NCBI GenBank assembly: GCA_028707275.1
Contig: JAQTUP010000001.1
Location: forward strand, 248,001 to 312,000
Direction of reading: 5' to 3'
Length of the DNA stretch: 64,000 nucleotides
DNA from: Gallionella sp.
Lineage (GTDB): Bacteria; Pseudomonadota; Gammaproteobacteria; Burkholderiales; Gallionellaceae
Below are positions 19,200-28,827 of this stretch, piece by piece. The notes beneath the pieces were generated by a model. The model had not been told where the DNA came from, searched no databases, and saw only the letters and a list, made by a program, of their open reading frames with translations. A program made the position numbers and the translations under genes. How positions within the stretch are numbered: the first letter of the stretch is position 1; each line of letters begins with the position of its first letter.

Positions 19200-20466
19200 A
19201 CTCGATGTCTGGCTGTTTACCGATCGCATCGGCACTTTGACATTAGTCGAAGGAAGGCTCAACTTTAAGTACACGAGCGAATGGCTACAGCGACCAAACG
19301 CAGTTGCGCTGTCATGCTCACTGCCCCTGCAAGCAGAGCCATTCGACGATCATAAAACGCGTCCATTTTTTGCGGGTCTGTTACCAGAAGGGCAAATGCG
19401 CCGCCTGATCGCGCAGCAATTCCAGGTGTCCGGTCAAAATGACTTTGCACTGCTGGATCACATCGGTGGCGAATGTGCCGGGGCGGTTACTTTTCTTGAC
19501 CCGGACCATCCACTACCCCACACAGCCATTGGCGGCGAAATCGAGTGGCTAAGCGATGATGAGCTCATTGCCATTCTGAATGAGTTGCCGCATCGCCCCA
19601 TGCTGGCAGGCAAAGATGGTCTGCGTCTGTCACTGGCAGGAGCTCAGGACAAGTTGCCTGTCGTTGTTAACGGCGACCGGATTGGCCTGCCCCGCAATGG
19701 CACGCCCAGCTCGCACATCTTGAAACCCGCTATTCAGTCTGTCGAGAACAGTGTAAGCAACGAGGGATTCTGCATGGCGCTGGCCGACGCCCTCCAGCTC
19801 AAACCGGCTCGTTCGAAAATATACACGATTCGCAATCGCCAGTTTTTGCTGGTCGAACGTTATGACAGAGCTCACGATGCTTCAGGTAATTTGTACAGGC
19901 TGCACCAGGAAGATTTCTGCCAGGCACTCAGTGTTGTGCCGGAAATGAAATACCAGAACGAAGGCGGCCCTGATCTCGCACAATGCTTTGACCTGGTACG
20001 ACGAGTCACGCGTCCGAGTGCGCCGCACGTGCTGCGTTTACTCGACTACGTGATTTTCAATGCGCTGATCGGCAATCACGACGCACATGCCAAAAATTTT
20101 TCCTTGCTGTATACGAGAAAAGGCGCTGTGCTCGCCCCGCTCTACGATGCCCTGTCGACAGCGGTGTATCCAAGCCTCACGCCAAAAATGGCCATGAAAC
20201 TCGGCAGCAAATACAAATTCAGCGAAGTGGAAACACGTCACTGGGAGCAATTTGCAACTGCTGTCGGTCTTTCCGTGGCACAAGCCCGCAAACGTATTCT
20301 GGAGCTGGCCAGGCAATTACCCTTAGCGGCACGAAAACTCCAGAGTTCACCTGATCATGGTTTTTCCAACAACCGGGTAGTCGAGCAAATCGTCAGTCTC
20401 ATTGAGCAGCGATCTGCACTGACGATACGGCGTTTAACCCTCCCTGCTCCACCCACTGTGCCTTAA
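19189..20466 (+). CDS. hipA: HipA-family serine/threonine kinase toxin
   Basis: The protein has 425 residues. An N-terminal couple-HipA domain (to about 105) precedes the HipA_C kinase. Visible motifs are LSLAGAQDKLPV (the ATP-lid loop that carries the autophosphorylated serine in E. coli HipA), HQEDFCQAL, the catalytic GNHDAHAKNFSLL, and APLYDALST for metal binding. E. coli HipA phosphorylates glutamyl-tRNA synthetase and induces persistence; the target here is unknown. All key residues are present, so it is probably active. It forms an operon with hipB. Confidence 0.92.
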   Translation: MAHELDVWLFTDRIGTLTLVEGRLNFKYTSEWLQRPNAVALSCSLPLQAEPFDDHKTRPFFAGLLPEGQMRRLIAQQFQVSGQNDFALLDHIGGECAGAVTFLDPDHPLPHTAIGGEIEWLSDDELIAILNELPHRPMLAGKDGLRLSLAGAQDKLPVVVNGDRIGLPRNGTPSSHILKPAIQSVENSVSNEGFCMALADALQLKPARSKIYTIRNRQFLLVERYDRAHDASGNLYRLHQEDFCQALSVVPEMKYQNEGGPDLAQCFDLVRRVTRPSAPHVLRLLDYVIFNALIGNHDAHAKNFSLLYTRKGAVLAPLYDALSTAVYPSLTPKMAMKLGSKYKFSEVETRHWEQFATAVGLSVAQARKRILELARQLPLAARKLQSSPDHGFSNNRVVEQIVSLIEQRSALTIRRLTLPAPPTVP

Positions 20467-20616
20467 ACGACGACACGGAGCACGCCTCTGTCTGTCGAGT
20501 GTAAAAGGGGGAGTTGGATGGAGCACCTCAAATGAGAGGGAGTAACTGGGAGCAATCAGGCTGCGCCTGCGTGCCCTGTAGCGCTCCGGGGTGAGCGAGC
20601 AGCCCGCTGTAGTTGT

Positions 20617-20643
20617 AACTGATGTTACTGCGTAACATCAGTT
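20617..20643. repeat. Solo palindromic end of the ACTGATGTTACG element
   Basis: Perfect 12-bp arms AACTGATGTTAC and GTAACATCAGTT flank TGC. The last two bases are part of the caspase gene's stop codon (TAA at 20,644-20,642). The same arrangement occurs at the TIR gene stop (2315-2317). It could also act as a weak hairpin for transcript ends. Confidence 0.8.
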
Positions 20644-22474
20644 AATCTACATCGCGCACGACGCGAACACCATAGTATAAAAAGGACAGCACACCCCAGA
20701 ACACCTTGATGCGCGTCTGTGCCCGCATGAAATCAGGGTTATACCCCCACGAGCCGCCGCGCATGACCCGGTTAGCGCAATCGTTATCGCCAAACGCCGT
20801 GCCATCGTTCGGCGCACCACTGTAATTTTCATGCCAGCAGTCGCTCACCCACTCCCATACATTCCCCTGCATATCGTACAAGCCATAGGGATTGGCCGGA
20901 AACTGCCCCACCGGCGCCGTATTCATCCACTGATCGCGACCTGACACCACGCCGGACGGAAACCATCCGGGCATGCCATCTCCATAGTTCGCATATTCGT
21001 GACTGGGCTCGTTCCCCCACCAGTAACGGGTGCGGGTGCCCGCTCGCGCCGCGTACTCCCACTCGGCCTCCGTCGGGATACGGTAACGTTTGCCGGTTTG
21101 CTCAGTCAACCATCGCACATAGGCCATCGCATCGCTCCAGACGATCTTGGTCGCCGGGCGGCGACCGCGCCCCCATCCATGATCTGAGAGGGTCGGACGT
21201 TTGGTGGCACGGGTGAATTTATCGAAATCGTCGAAGGTGATTTCGTATTTGCCGATCGCGAAAGGCTTTTTAAAGGTCACCTCATGTACCGGCAAGCTCG
21301 CCTCGGCATAAGCATCTGCCGTGCCTTCCACATCTCCCATCTGATAACTACCGGCCGGCAGTATGACCATTTCAGGCCCCGCCGAGCCGTCTTTGAGCGG
21401 GTCGCTGAACGTATCACCCGCCCCCGCCAGCATCCGCGCCTGCTCTATGCGCGCCGCAAGATCAGGCGAACCTGGCACCAACAACAGTGCGGCATCGTAT
21501 TTGGCAAGCGCGGTTTTTTTATCCGAGGCCGCAAGACTTGCATCCCCCTCCGAGAGCAAAGCTTCATAGCGCCGCTGCTTTTCCAGTTCGAGACGAGCGG
21601 CCTCTTGAGCCCGCCTCGCGGCTTCCTCTTCTTCCACCCGCTGCCGGGAGGCTGCCGTATCCACCGGCGCGCGCACCTCCTCCACCCGACCGGAAAAATA
21701 AAACTGGGAGGTGAGGCCGCCCTCCTCCCACGGCATTTGTTTGTCACCTGTGGCCTCGATGACTTCATTTCTCACCCGGATGAACAGTTCGGTCACAGGA
21801 AGACCCGGCGTTTTCATCGCCGTGGCCAGCGCTTTCGAGTAAGGACTGTTCTCGCCTGAGCCGTCGGCCGCCACGTCACCAGGCCGGGTCGCGTAGGAAA
21901 TCAGCGTTCCGCGCGGCGCATCGATTCTGGCCAGTCCGCTCGCTGCCGAGCGAAAACTGCGCGTATAGGGATTATCGCGACAGGCGTCCAAAAAGATGAA
22001 GTTCAGGCGCGTCCGCGTACCTTCCATCGCTTCGAGAAGTTCACTCGCGCTGACCGCTTCGATGCGCAGCTCAGGCTCTGACCCTATCTGCACCCCTGTG
22101 GGAATCAGATAATTTCGCCCCCCGGACTGAACGCCGTGCCCGGCGTAGAACACGAGCCCCACGCCATCCCCGCCCAGTTGCTGCAAACGGGCGGCGAACT
22201 CCACAATCGCGCGGCGCATCGTTTTTTGATCCGCGTCTATGCGTTCGATCACCTCGAACCCCAAATCTCGCAGGGTACGCGCCATCAGCCGGGCATCGTT
22301 GGGCGGATTCCTCAGCGGCGCCGTCTTGTAGGCGCCATTGCCTATCACCAGCGCGATCCGCTGCTCACTGGCCACATTACTCGTCCGGCTGACCGCAAGG
22401 TTGCGATTATCTGCCGCACCAGCCTGATACGAGACAAAAACCAATGCCATCAAGATAATTCTCAATTCTTTCAC
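20642..22474 (-). CDS. Secreted caspase-family (C14) protein with FGE-sulfatase domain
   Basis: The protein has 610 residues from a GTG start with AGGGG upstream. A signal peptide (to about 20, YQAGA) precedes a caspase-like p20 domain (about 38-260) with catalytic His113 (FYAGHGVQ) and Cys165 (DACRDNP). A charged coiled coil (about 276-305) and a short TPR-like helical stretch link it to a formylglycine-generating-enzyme-type (FGE/SUMF1) domain (about 366-608: MVILPAGSYQMG, RIPTEAEWEYAARAG, GNVWEWVSD, RVMRGGSW). This architecture is known among bacterial orthocaspases, where the FGE domain is usually a binding module. The gene stands alone between a solo repeat end and a 175-bp repeat copy, suggesting it moved as a cassette. 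Confidence 0.88.
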   Translation of the reverse strand: MKELRIILMALVFVSYQAGAADNRNLAVSRTSNVASEQRIALVIGNGAYKTAPLRNPPNDARLMARTLRDLGFEVIERIDADQKTMRRAIVEFAARLQQLGGDGVGLVFYAGHGVQSGGRNYLIPTGVQIGSEPELRIEAVSASELLEAMEGTRTRLNFIFLDACRDNPYTRSFRSAASGLARIDAPRGTLISYATRPGDVAADGSGENSPYSKALATAMKTPGLPVTELFIRVRNEVIEATGDKQMPWEEGGLTSQFYFSGRVEEVRAPVDTAASRQRVEEEEAARRAQEAARLELEKQRRYEALLSEGDASLAASDKKTALAKYDAALLLVPGSPDLAARIEQARMLAGAGDTFSDPLKDGSAGPEMVILPAGSYQMGDVEGTADAYAEASLPVHEVTFKKPFAIGKYEITFDDFDKFTRATKRPTLSDHGWGRGRRPATKIVWSDAMAYVRWLTEQTGKRYRIPTEAEWEYAARAGTRTRYWWGNEPSHEYANYGDGMPGWFPSGVVSGRDQWMNTAPVGQFPANPYGLYDMQGNVWEWVSDCWHENYSGAPNDGTAFGDNDCANRVMRGGSWGYNPDFMRAQTRIKVFWGVLSFLYYGVRVVRDVD

Positions 22475-22509
22475 GTCGACACCCCTGGGTTATTCGTTTT
22501 TATGACGTA

Positions 22510-22704
22510 AGGAAGGTAGAAGTTGCAAAAACACCATTTATTTTATGTAAGACGTAGGGTGGAAAAAGCGTAGCGTTTCCACCAAATGGTGAATACGTCG
22601 CTCCTGTCTGCCGACAGGCAGGCACAGGCAGGTGCGTTCCTCTATCCACCCTACAATTGGTATGTTTGTAATTTCTCTTTCCCTAACTGATGTTACTCAG
22701 CAAC
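22510..22704. repeat. 175-bp repeat unit, copy B, plus an element end
   Basis: Bases 22,510-22,684 match 2105-2279 at every position by eye. The unit is followed at once by AACTGATGTTACTCAGCAAC, a partial end of the larger element. It fills the gap between the caspase gene start and the Lon-like gene stop. Confidence 0.9.
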
Positions 22705-22708
22705 ACGC

Positions 22709-25123
22709 TCAGCGCAAATGTTTGCGCGCAGCTTTCGGATGCTCGGCGGCAAGACAGGCGCGGCGATAAGATTGCAACGTTTTCTGGGCGCGGCCTAACA
22801 CGCTGGCGCGCGGATATTCGCCATCCCCGTCCGCCACACCGGCTATCATCCCCATGAGCAGCTCCATGCCTGAACTGACGTGTTCGGTCGCATAAATATG
22901 GAACAAGCCCTCCTCGACCGCCTTGATGACCCGGCGATCCAGCATCAAATGACGGCGATTTCGAGCGGGGATCAGCACGCCCTGCCTGCCATCGAGACCC
23001 GCCGTTTCGCAGATTTTGAAGTAACCCTCTATTTTTTCGTTGATGCCGCCCACCGGCAACACCTCGCCAAACTGATTGACCGCCCCCGTGACGGCGATCC
23101 CCTGCCTGATCGGCACATCCGCCAGGGAAGAGAGCACCGCATAGAGCTCGGCACAGGAAGCCGAATCGCCTTCCACGCCGTGATACTCCTGCTCGAACAC
23201 GATAGAGGCGTTAAGCGCCAGGGGCGCCAGATGCGTAAACAGTGCGGACAGGTAATTATGCAGGATGAATACCCCCTTGTCGTGGATGGGGCCTGACATT
23301 TCAACTTCGCGCTCAATGTTGAGCAACCCGTCAACACCGGCGAAGGTGCGCGCCGTAATCCGTACCGGATAGCCGAAACAGTAATCGCCCAGATCAATCA
23401 CGGTCAGCCCGTTGATCTGCCCCGCACACTCGCCTTGCACATTGATCAGCACTTCTCCATCCCTGACGGATTCTTGCAGACGCTGAGCCGGATAGTCGTG
23501 ACGCCAGGTGCGGGCGCTCAGCGCCGCATCGACATCTGCGGCCTCCACCAACTGAGCTGCGCGCGCGCGACTAAGGGCGGCGCTCTCCATTACCAGCGCC
23601 TCACTGCGGGCAAACAGCGCACTCTGACGTGTCTGATCGTCCGCCTCCCGGTGCGCATCTTCTAACAGGCGCGCGACCGCTGCGGAGCTAAAATGCGGCA
23701 GACCCAGATTCCGGCAACTATGTGCGACGAAAATGGCAAAACTGTCGCGCGTCTCATCGTTCGATGAAAAGCTTTCGGCAAAATCCACCTTGGCCCGAAA
23801 GCGCCGCGCAAATTCCGGATCCTCCTCCTGCAACTCGTAAAACTGTTCGCGCGAGCCAATCAGAACGATCTTCACTTCGACATCCACCGCCTCAGGTTCC
23901 AAAGATACCGCCGCAATCGGCGCAAACGCCGTGCCCGGCTCCTCGATCTGCAATTTACCGCTGCGCAGATAGCGCCGCAATTTTTCCCAGACCAGACCAT
24001 CGACCAGTAAGTCGCGCAGGTGCAACATCAAAAATCCGCCATGCGCCCTGTGCAGACTGCCCGCACGGATACGCGAGAAGTCCGTGACCAGCACGTCGTT
24101 TTCCGACTGATATTCGATGCTGCCGAACAGCGAACGGAACAGCGGATTATCCTCGATGATGACAGGCGCGCCGTGCAGACCGTCATTGTCCACCACCAGA
24201 TTGACCCGGTAGCGCGACAACACCAGACCCAGCTCCGCCTGCCGGGCATCCTCGTCGGTATCGGAGGCCTCGAACAGCGCCAGATTATCCAGCACATCCT
24301 GCACCACATGGTCGAAATACGCGCCAAGTTTGATGGAATCCTTGATCTGCTTTTTTAACTGGCCGCGAATTTCCTGCAAGGCGTGTTCGAGCAAGGGCCT
24401 GATCACCTGACGCCGCAACGCGACCAGTGACTCGATCATGACCCGTTCCAGAGGGCGGGTCTTTTCCAGAAAGCGGCTTATTTCCGCGCGCAACTCCTGC
24501 TCGGACTGGTCGATCTGGGCACGGCGCTCCTTGGGCAGGGCAAACACCTCATGCTCGGTGAGCGCATGCTCTCCCATCAGGGTAAAGACCAGATGCCCCG
24601 ACTCCCTGTGCAAAACAAAGTTGCGGGCTTCGGCGAAGGCATCGAGTTCACTGTAAGCGCGGGCTTCCTCAGACTTGTAGGTTTTTTCGATGCGTCCGCT
24701 TTCCGCCTTGAATTCCTGCCCGTCCAGGCGCTGAGGGATCTCGGTCTGGATGGATTTAGTCATTTGCGCCATGAACTGGCGCAACAATCGCCCTTGTCCT
24801 GCGGGCAGACGCAGCGCGCGGGGACGCTCGGGCGCATCGAAATTGTATAAATAGCACAGATCGGGGGGAGACGGTCTGACGGACGCGGCCTGACTCATCG
24901 CCTGCTTTAACAGCGACGAACGACCGCTGCCCACGTCGCCTAACACGAACAGATTGTAATCGGGCTGATCCATGGACAGTCCGAAGCGGGCGGCCATTTG
25001 TGCGCGTTCCTGGCCTATCCACGGCAACGGGCGCGAAATCAACTCGGCCGTATCGCCAAACCCGAGCGATTCGGGCTGTATGGTCAGGCAAAGTTCAGAG
25101 GGTGTCAGATGAAGGATGGACAT
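22709..25123 (-). CDS. Lon-like ATP-dependent protease (LonB/YcbZ type)
   Basis: The protein has 804 residues. The AAA region has a P-loop variant GDVGSGRSS (62-70), with Arg in place of the usual Lys. A long helical insert (about 140-290) and the second ATPase part (GGFLMLHLRDLL, 362-373) follow. The C-terminal Lon protease domain has the Ser-Lys dyad: Ser654 in GVEGDSASCAE and Lys697 in GGINEKIEG. This fits the soluble Lon-related family of E. coli YcbZ. A 12-bp inverted repeat lies just upstream of the start. The neighbours give no functional hint. Confidence 0.9.
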   Translation of the reverse strand: MSILHLTPSELCLTIQPESLGFGDTAELISRPLPWIGQERAQMAARFGLSMDQPDYNLFVLGDVGSGRSSLLKQAMSQAASVRPSPPDLCYLYNFDAPERPRALRLPAGQGRLLRQFMAQMTKSIQTEIPQRLDGQEFKAESGRIEKTYKSEEARAYSELDAFAEARNFVLHRESGHLVFTLMGEHALTEHEVFALPKERRAQIDQSEQELRAEISRFLEKTRPLERVMIESLVALRRQVIRPLLEHALQEIRGQLKKQIKDSIKLGAYFDHVVQDVLDNLALFEASDTDEDARQAELGLVLSRYRVNLVVDNDGLHGAPVIIEDNPLFRSLFGSIEYQSENDVLVTDFSRIRAGSLHRAHGGFLMLHLRDLLVDGLVWEKLRRYLRSGKLQIEEPGTAFAPIAAVSLEPEAVDVEVKIVLIGSREQFYELQEEDPEFARRFRAKVDFAESFSSNDETRDSFAIFVAHSCRNLGLPHFSSAAVARLLEDAHREADDQTRQSALFARSEALVMESAALSRARAAQLVEAADVDAALSARTWRHDYPAQRLQESVRDGEVLINVQGECAGQINGLTVIDLGDYCFGYPVRITARTFAGVDGLLNIEREVEMSGPIHDKGVFILHNYLSALFTHLAPLALNASIVFEQEYHGVEGDSASCAELYAVLSSLADVPIRQGIAVTGAVNQFGEVLPVGGINEKIEGYFKICETAGLDGRQGVLIPARNRRHLMLDRRVIKAVEEGLFHIYATEHVSSGMELLMGMIAGVADGDGEYPRASVLGRAQKTLQSYRRACLAAEHPKAARKHLR

Positions 25124-25124
25124 T

Positions 25125-25174
25125 TTTTCGGCATATCAAAATATATTTGCTGATTGTAACGAATATGCCGAAAA
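25125..25174. promoter_or_regulatory. Inverted repeat in the divergent Lon/SEL1 promoter region
   Basis: TTTTCGGCATAT (25,125-25,136) and ATATGCCGAAAA (25,163-25,174) are perfect 12-bp arms 26 bp apart. The left arm begins 2 bases from the Lon-like ATG. It may be an operator or a 5' UTR hairpin that covers the ribosome site. Confidence 0.5.
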
Positions 25175-25246
25175 CAGCTAGCGGCTTGAATTTGTTGTTA
25201 CACTACACACCCGGCTAATTCTGCCCGTTTTGATCGTTGAGCCCGT

Positions 25247-26398
25247 ATGAATAAAACCCTGTATACATTTTTTATATTCATGACACTGGCCGCGCCCGTT
25301 GCCTGGGCCGACTTTGAATCAGACTTGTCCGCTACCGAAAAAACCGACACTCAGCGAATAATGCGCGAGCTTCACGCAAAAGCTGCGGCAGGTGATGCGG
25401 ACGCCCAGCTGAATATGGGCGGGATGTATTTCAAGGGGGGAGACGTCGAACAGGACTACAAGGAAGCCGCCCGCTGGTTTCGTCTTGCCGCGCACCAGGG
25501 GCATCCGCGCGCGCAATTTAATCTGGGAATGATGTACGACACGGGGCAAGGCGTAAAACAGGACCACAAAGAGGCCGCCTGGTGGTATCACCTGGCCGCC
25601 GACCAGGGTTTAGCCATCGCACAACTCAATCTCGGTGTAGCTTATGCAACAGGTCAGGGCGTCACGCAAGACGAGAGCGAAGCCGTAAGATGGATACATC
25701 TTGCCGCAGAGCAGGGCGAGTCGCAAGCCCAGTTCAATCTGGGCGTGATGTATATCAACGGTCAGGGTGTACCCAAAAATCTGATCGAATCATACCGCTG
25801 GGCAAAACTCGCGGCGGATCAGGGACATGTCACCGCACTGTCATTGGTCAACGATTTAACCCGACAAATGACCCGCGAGGAAAGACGCCTCGCCGAAAAA
25901 ATGGCCATAAAAAGCCAGCCTATACCGGGGAGTCGCACCATAGACAGACAAGTCAAACCGGAAGAACTCACCTCGGCTCTGCCCGTCAGGCCGGAAGAAC
26001 GCACCCGTCAGGCCAGTCTGAAAAGTACAGCCGAGACACCCAAAGTTGCCGTACAGGACAAGGAGAGCGCTCGCTTCGATCCTCCTGTCATGAAAAAAAC
26101 GATCCCTGAGGACAGATTGACCGCTCAAAAAGCAGATGATCCGGCGCCCAACTCGGCGCCTGCGAGGGACGAGATATATATTCAACTCGGCGCCTTCAAA
26201 ACGCGCCATGAGGCTGAAATCTTCATGGCAAAAATGCATAAAAAACTGGGTGAAATCGACAAGGCCTACAGTATTTACATCAGTGACAGCTGGGTACGCG
26301 TTCACATCGGCACATATCCCACCCTGATCGAAGCCCGCCGCAGCGCGAATCAATTGAAGGCTCAACTGGGCTTCGAACCGATGATTAAACGGCACTGA
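25247..26398 (+). CDS. Secreted SEL1-repeat protein with C-terminal SPOR domain
   Basis: The protein has 383 residues. A signal peptide (to about 21, APVAWA) is followed by four SEL1 repeats of 36 residues (about 52-195, pattern AQFNLGxMYxxGQGVxxD..EAxxWxxLAAxQG). A charged, Pro-rich linker (about 215-300) precedes a SPOR domain (about 305-383: YIQLGAFKTRHEAE..VHIGTYPTLIEAR). SPOR domains bind denuded septal peptidoglycan and SEL1 repeats bind proteins, so a periplasmic scaffold at the division site is likely. It is divergent from the Lon-like gene. Confidence 0.87.
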   Translation: MNKTLYTFFIFMTLAAPVAWADFESDLSATEKTDTQRIMRELHAKAAAGDADAQLNMGGMYFKGGDVEQDYKEAARWFRLAAHQGHPRAQFNLGMMYDTGQGVKQDHKEAAWWYHLAADQGLAIAQLNLGVAYATGQGVTQDESEAVRWIHLAAEQGESQAQFNLGVMYINGQGVPKNLIESYRWAKLAADQGHVTALSLVNDLTRQMTREERRLAEKMAIKSQPIPGSRTIDRQVKPEELTSALPVRPEERTRQASLKSTAETPKVAVQDKESARFDPPVMKKTIPEDRLTAQKADDPAPNSAPARDEIYIQLGAFKTRHEAEIFMAKMHKKLGEIDKAYSIYISDSWVRVHIGTYPTLIEARRSANQLKAQLGFEPMIKRH

Positions 26399-26437
26399 TC
26401 TTACATCAGGCCAAAGCCTGCGCCACTTCCTGCCCTG

Positions 26438-27487
26438 TCAGCAGATCCTCGGCAACTGCTCACCGGCCAGCCAGTCGACGATACGACGACCGCCCAGCCT
26501 CGTGATCATCTGAACGAAACCATGCGCATCTTCCCGCACCTCGCCGATGACGGCTGATTCCCGCCCCAGCGGATGCGCGCGCATCACTTCCAGCAGGCGA
26601 TCGGCATCCTCCGGCGCGCAGATCGCGACCAGCTTCCCCTCGTTCGCCACATATAACGGATCCAGCCCCAGGAACTCGCAGGCGGCGTCAACCGGCCCGT
26701 TCACTCGAATCGAGGATTCCTGCAACATCATGCCTGCGCCGGATTGTTTGGCGATTTCATTGAGGGTCGTCGCCAGGCCGCCGCGCGTCGGGTCGCGCAG
26801 CACGCGCAACTTCGCACCGCTGTCCAGCATCGCGGCCACCAGCGTGTGCAAGGCGGCGGTATCCGAGGTGATGGGCGCGTCGAAAGTCATGTTCTCGCGC
26901 TGCGACAATACCGCCATGCCGTGATCGCCTATGCTGCCGGACAGCAGGATTTTATCGCCTGCCTGCGCCAGATCCCCCGACAGGGTAATCCCGTCGCGAA
27001 TGACGCCGACAGCGGTCGTGGTGATAAATACGCCATCCCCCTTGCCCTTTTCTACCACCTTGGTGTCGCCCGTGACGATGAAGACGCCTGCGTCCTTCGC
27101 CGCCCGCGCCATGGATTCGACGATGCGCTTTAGCTCTGACAGGCGGAATCCTTCTTCGAGAATGAAAGCCGCAGACAGATACAAGGGAGCCGCCCCCATC
27201 ATCGCCACATCGTTGATCGTGCCGTGTACCGACAGACAGCCGATATCGCCACCTGCAAAGAACAACGGCGAGACCACATGGCTGTCGGTAGACATCACCA
27301 GACGACCGGATGCGGGTGGCAGCAGCGCGCCATCATTACCCTGCGCCAGATAAGGATTGTCGAATGCCTTTGCAAACAACTCATTGATCAGTTGTGCCAT
27401 CGCGCGCCCGCCTGCGCCATGCGACATCTCGACGCGCCCGCCTTTAAAATCCAGCGGGCGGGAATAGTCAGGCCTGATTGCACTCAT
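26438..27487 (-). CDS. hypE: Hydrogenase maturation protein HypE
   Basis: The protein has 349 residues of the AIR-synthase fold (SHGAGGRAM, VTGDTKVVEKGKGDG, RDPTRGGLATTLNEIA). It ends in PRIC, the C-terminal cysteine that receives the carbamoyl group from HypF and dehydrates it to thiocyanate, the source of the CN ligands of the NiFe site. It overlaps hypD by 4 bp at the end of the hyp operon. Confidence 0.96.
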   Translation of the reverse strand: MSAIRPDYSRPLDFKGGRVEMSHGAGGRAMAQLINELFAKAFDNPYLAQGNDGALLPPASGRLVMSTDSHVVSPLFFAGGDIGCLSVHGTINDVAMMGAAPLYLSAAFILEEGFRLSELKRIVESMARAAKDAGVFIVTGDTKVVEKGKGDGVFITTTAVGVIRDGITLSGDLAQAGDKILLSGSIGDHGMAVLSQRENMTFDAPITSDTAALHTLVAAMLDSGAKLRVLRDPTRGGLATTLNEIAKQSGAGMMLQESSIRVNGPVDAACEFLGLDPLYVANEGKLVAICAPEDADRLLEVMRAHPLGRESAVIGEVREDAHGFVQMITRLGGRRIVDWLAGEQLPRIC

Positions 27488-28593
27488 TTTGCATCCTCAC
27501 GAAACCGTCCATAGGAATAATGCGCAGCGCACGCGCCTTCGGATGACACCATGCACGAGCCGACCGGATTCTCCGGCGTACAGACCGTGCCAAAAATTCT
27601 GCATTGTTGCGGGCGCTTCTCGCCACGCAGGATGGCCGCGCACTCGCATCCCTTGTGATCCGGCACCGCCACATACTCGATGCCGAACCGCTGTTCCGCA
27701 TCATATCCGGCAAATTCCTCGCGCAGTTTCAACGCGCTGTGCGGCACTGACCCAAGCCCCCGCCACTCAAAGGCGTCACGCACTTCAAACACCTCGTCCA
27801 CCAGCGCCTGCGCCTTGAGATTTCCCTCACGCGTCACTGCCCGGGTGAATTCGTTCTCGACTTCCGCGCGCCGGTCGTTGATCTGGCGTATCAACAGCAA
27901 GATGGCCTGCATCACGTCCAGCGGCTCGAATCCGGCAATCACCACCGGCTGTCCGTATTCCGTGGCAAAGACTTCATAGGGCTGGCTGCCGATGATAGTC
28001 GAGACGTGAGCAGGTCCTATGAAACCATCCAGCGCCACGCCACCTTCGAGGATCGCGTGCATCGCGGCAGGCGTCAGCACATGGTTGCACAGGATGCTGA
28101 AGTTTTTCAGCCCCTCCGCTGCCGCCTGTTTGACCGCTACCGCTGTGGGTGGCGTAGTCGTCTCGAAACCGATCGCAAAAAACACCACCTCGCGCTGCGG
28201 ATTGTCGCGTGCAATCTTTAACACATCCTGCGTCGAGTAGATCATGCGCACATCGGCGCCCTCGGCCTTGGCGCGCATCAGCGTCAGTTTGCCTGATGCG
28301 GGAACGCGCATCGTATCGGCATAAGTGCAAAGAATCACGCCCGGCATCCGCGCCAGGCGAATAGCCTGATCGACGCGGCCTGTCGGCAACACGCATACCG
28401 GGCAGCCGGGGCCGTGGATCAGCCGGACATTGTCTGGCAACAAATCGCTCAGTCCATAGCGCGAAATCGCATGCGTATGCCCGCCGCAAAACTCCATCAG
28501 GCGATAGGTTTTCAGCGGACTTGCCTCGTGCGCAATCCTGGCGGCGATGTGCTTCGCCAGCTCCCCGTCGCGAAATTCATCCACGTATTTCAT
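27484..28593 (-). CDS. hypD: Hydrogenase maturation protein HypD
   Basis: The protein has 369 residues. It has [19 protein letters not shown] and the C-terminal cysteine-rich part that binds a [4Fe-4S] cluster ([37 protein letters not shown]). With HypC and HypE it assembles the Fe(CN)2CO unit. It overlaps hypC and hypE by 4 bp each. Confidence 0.96.
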   Translation of the reverse strand: MKYVDEFRDGELAKHIAARIAHEASPLKTYRLMEFCGGHTHAISRYGLSDLLPDNVRLIHGPGCPVCVLPTGRVDQAIRLARMPGVILCTYADTMRVPASGKLTLMRAKAEGADVRMIYSTQDVLKIARDNPQREVVFFAIGFETTTPPTAVAVKQAAAEGLKNFSILCNHVLTPAAMHAILEGGVALDGFIGPAHVSTIIGSQPYEVFATEYGQPVVIAGFEPLDVMQAILLLIRQINDRRAEVENEFTRAVTREGNLKAQALVDEVFEVRDAFEWRGLGSVPHSALKLREEFAGYDAEQRFGIEYVAVPDHKGCECAAILRGEKRPQQCRIFGTVCTPENPVGSCMVSSEGACAAHYSYGRFREDAK

Positions 28594-28826
28594 AAGGACT
28601 CATCCGCATTGCTTAGCGCGAACTCGGCAAACAGCGCCAGCGTCAGCGCAGCCTCTTCCTCGTCGAGCTTTTGCAGCGCGTAACCTGCATGCACGATCAC
28701 ATAGTCGCCGACTGCGACGCCGTCCAGCAGCGCCAGCGAAATTTCCTTCTTCACCCCGCCCAGACTGACGATGGCGTTATTGTCAGGCGTGAGTTGTTCG
28801 ACGCGTGCGGGTATTGCAAGACACAT
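28590..28826 (-). CDS. hypC: Hydrogenase assembly chaperone HypC
   Basis: The protein has 78 residues. It starts MCLAIPARV, with the essential Cys2, and has the [13 protein letters not shown] motif of the HypC/HupF family. It carries the Fe(CN)2CO unit with HypD to the large-subunit precursor. Confidence 0.95.
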   Translation of the reverse strand: MCLAIPARVEQLTPDNNAIVSLGGVKKEISLALLDGVAVGDYVIVHAGYALQKLDEEEAALTLALFAEFALSNADESL

Positions 28827-28827
28827 T

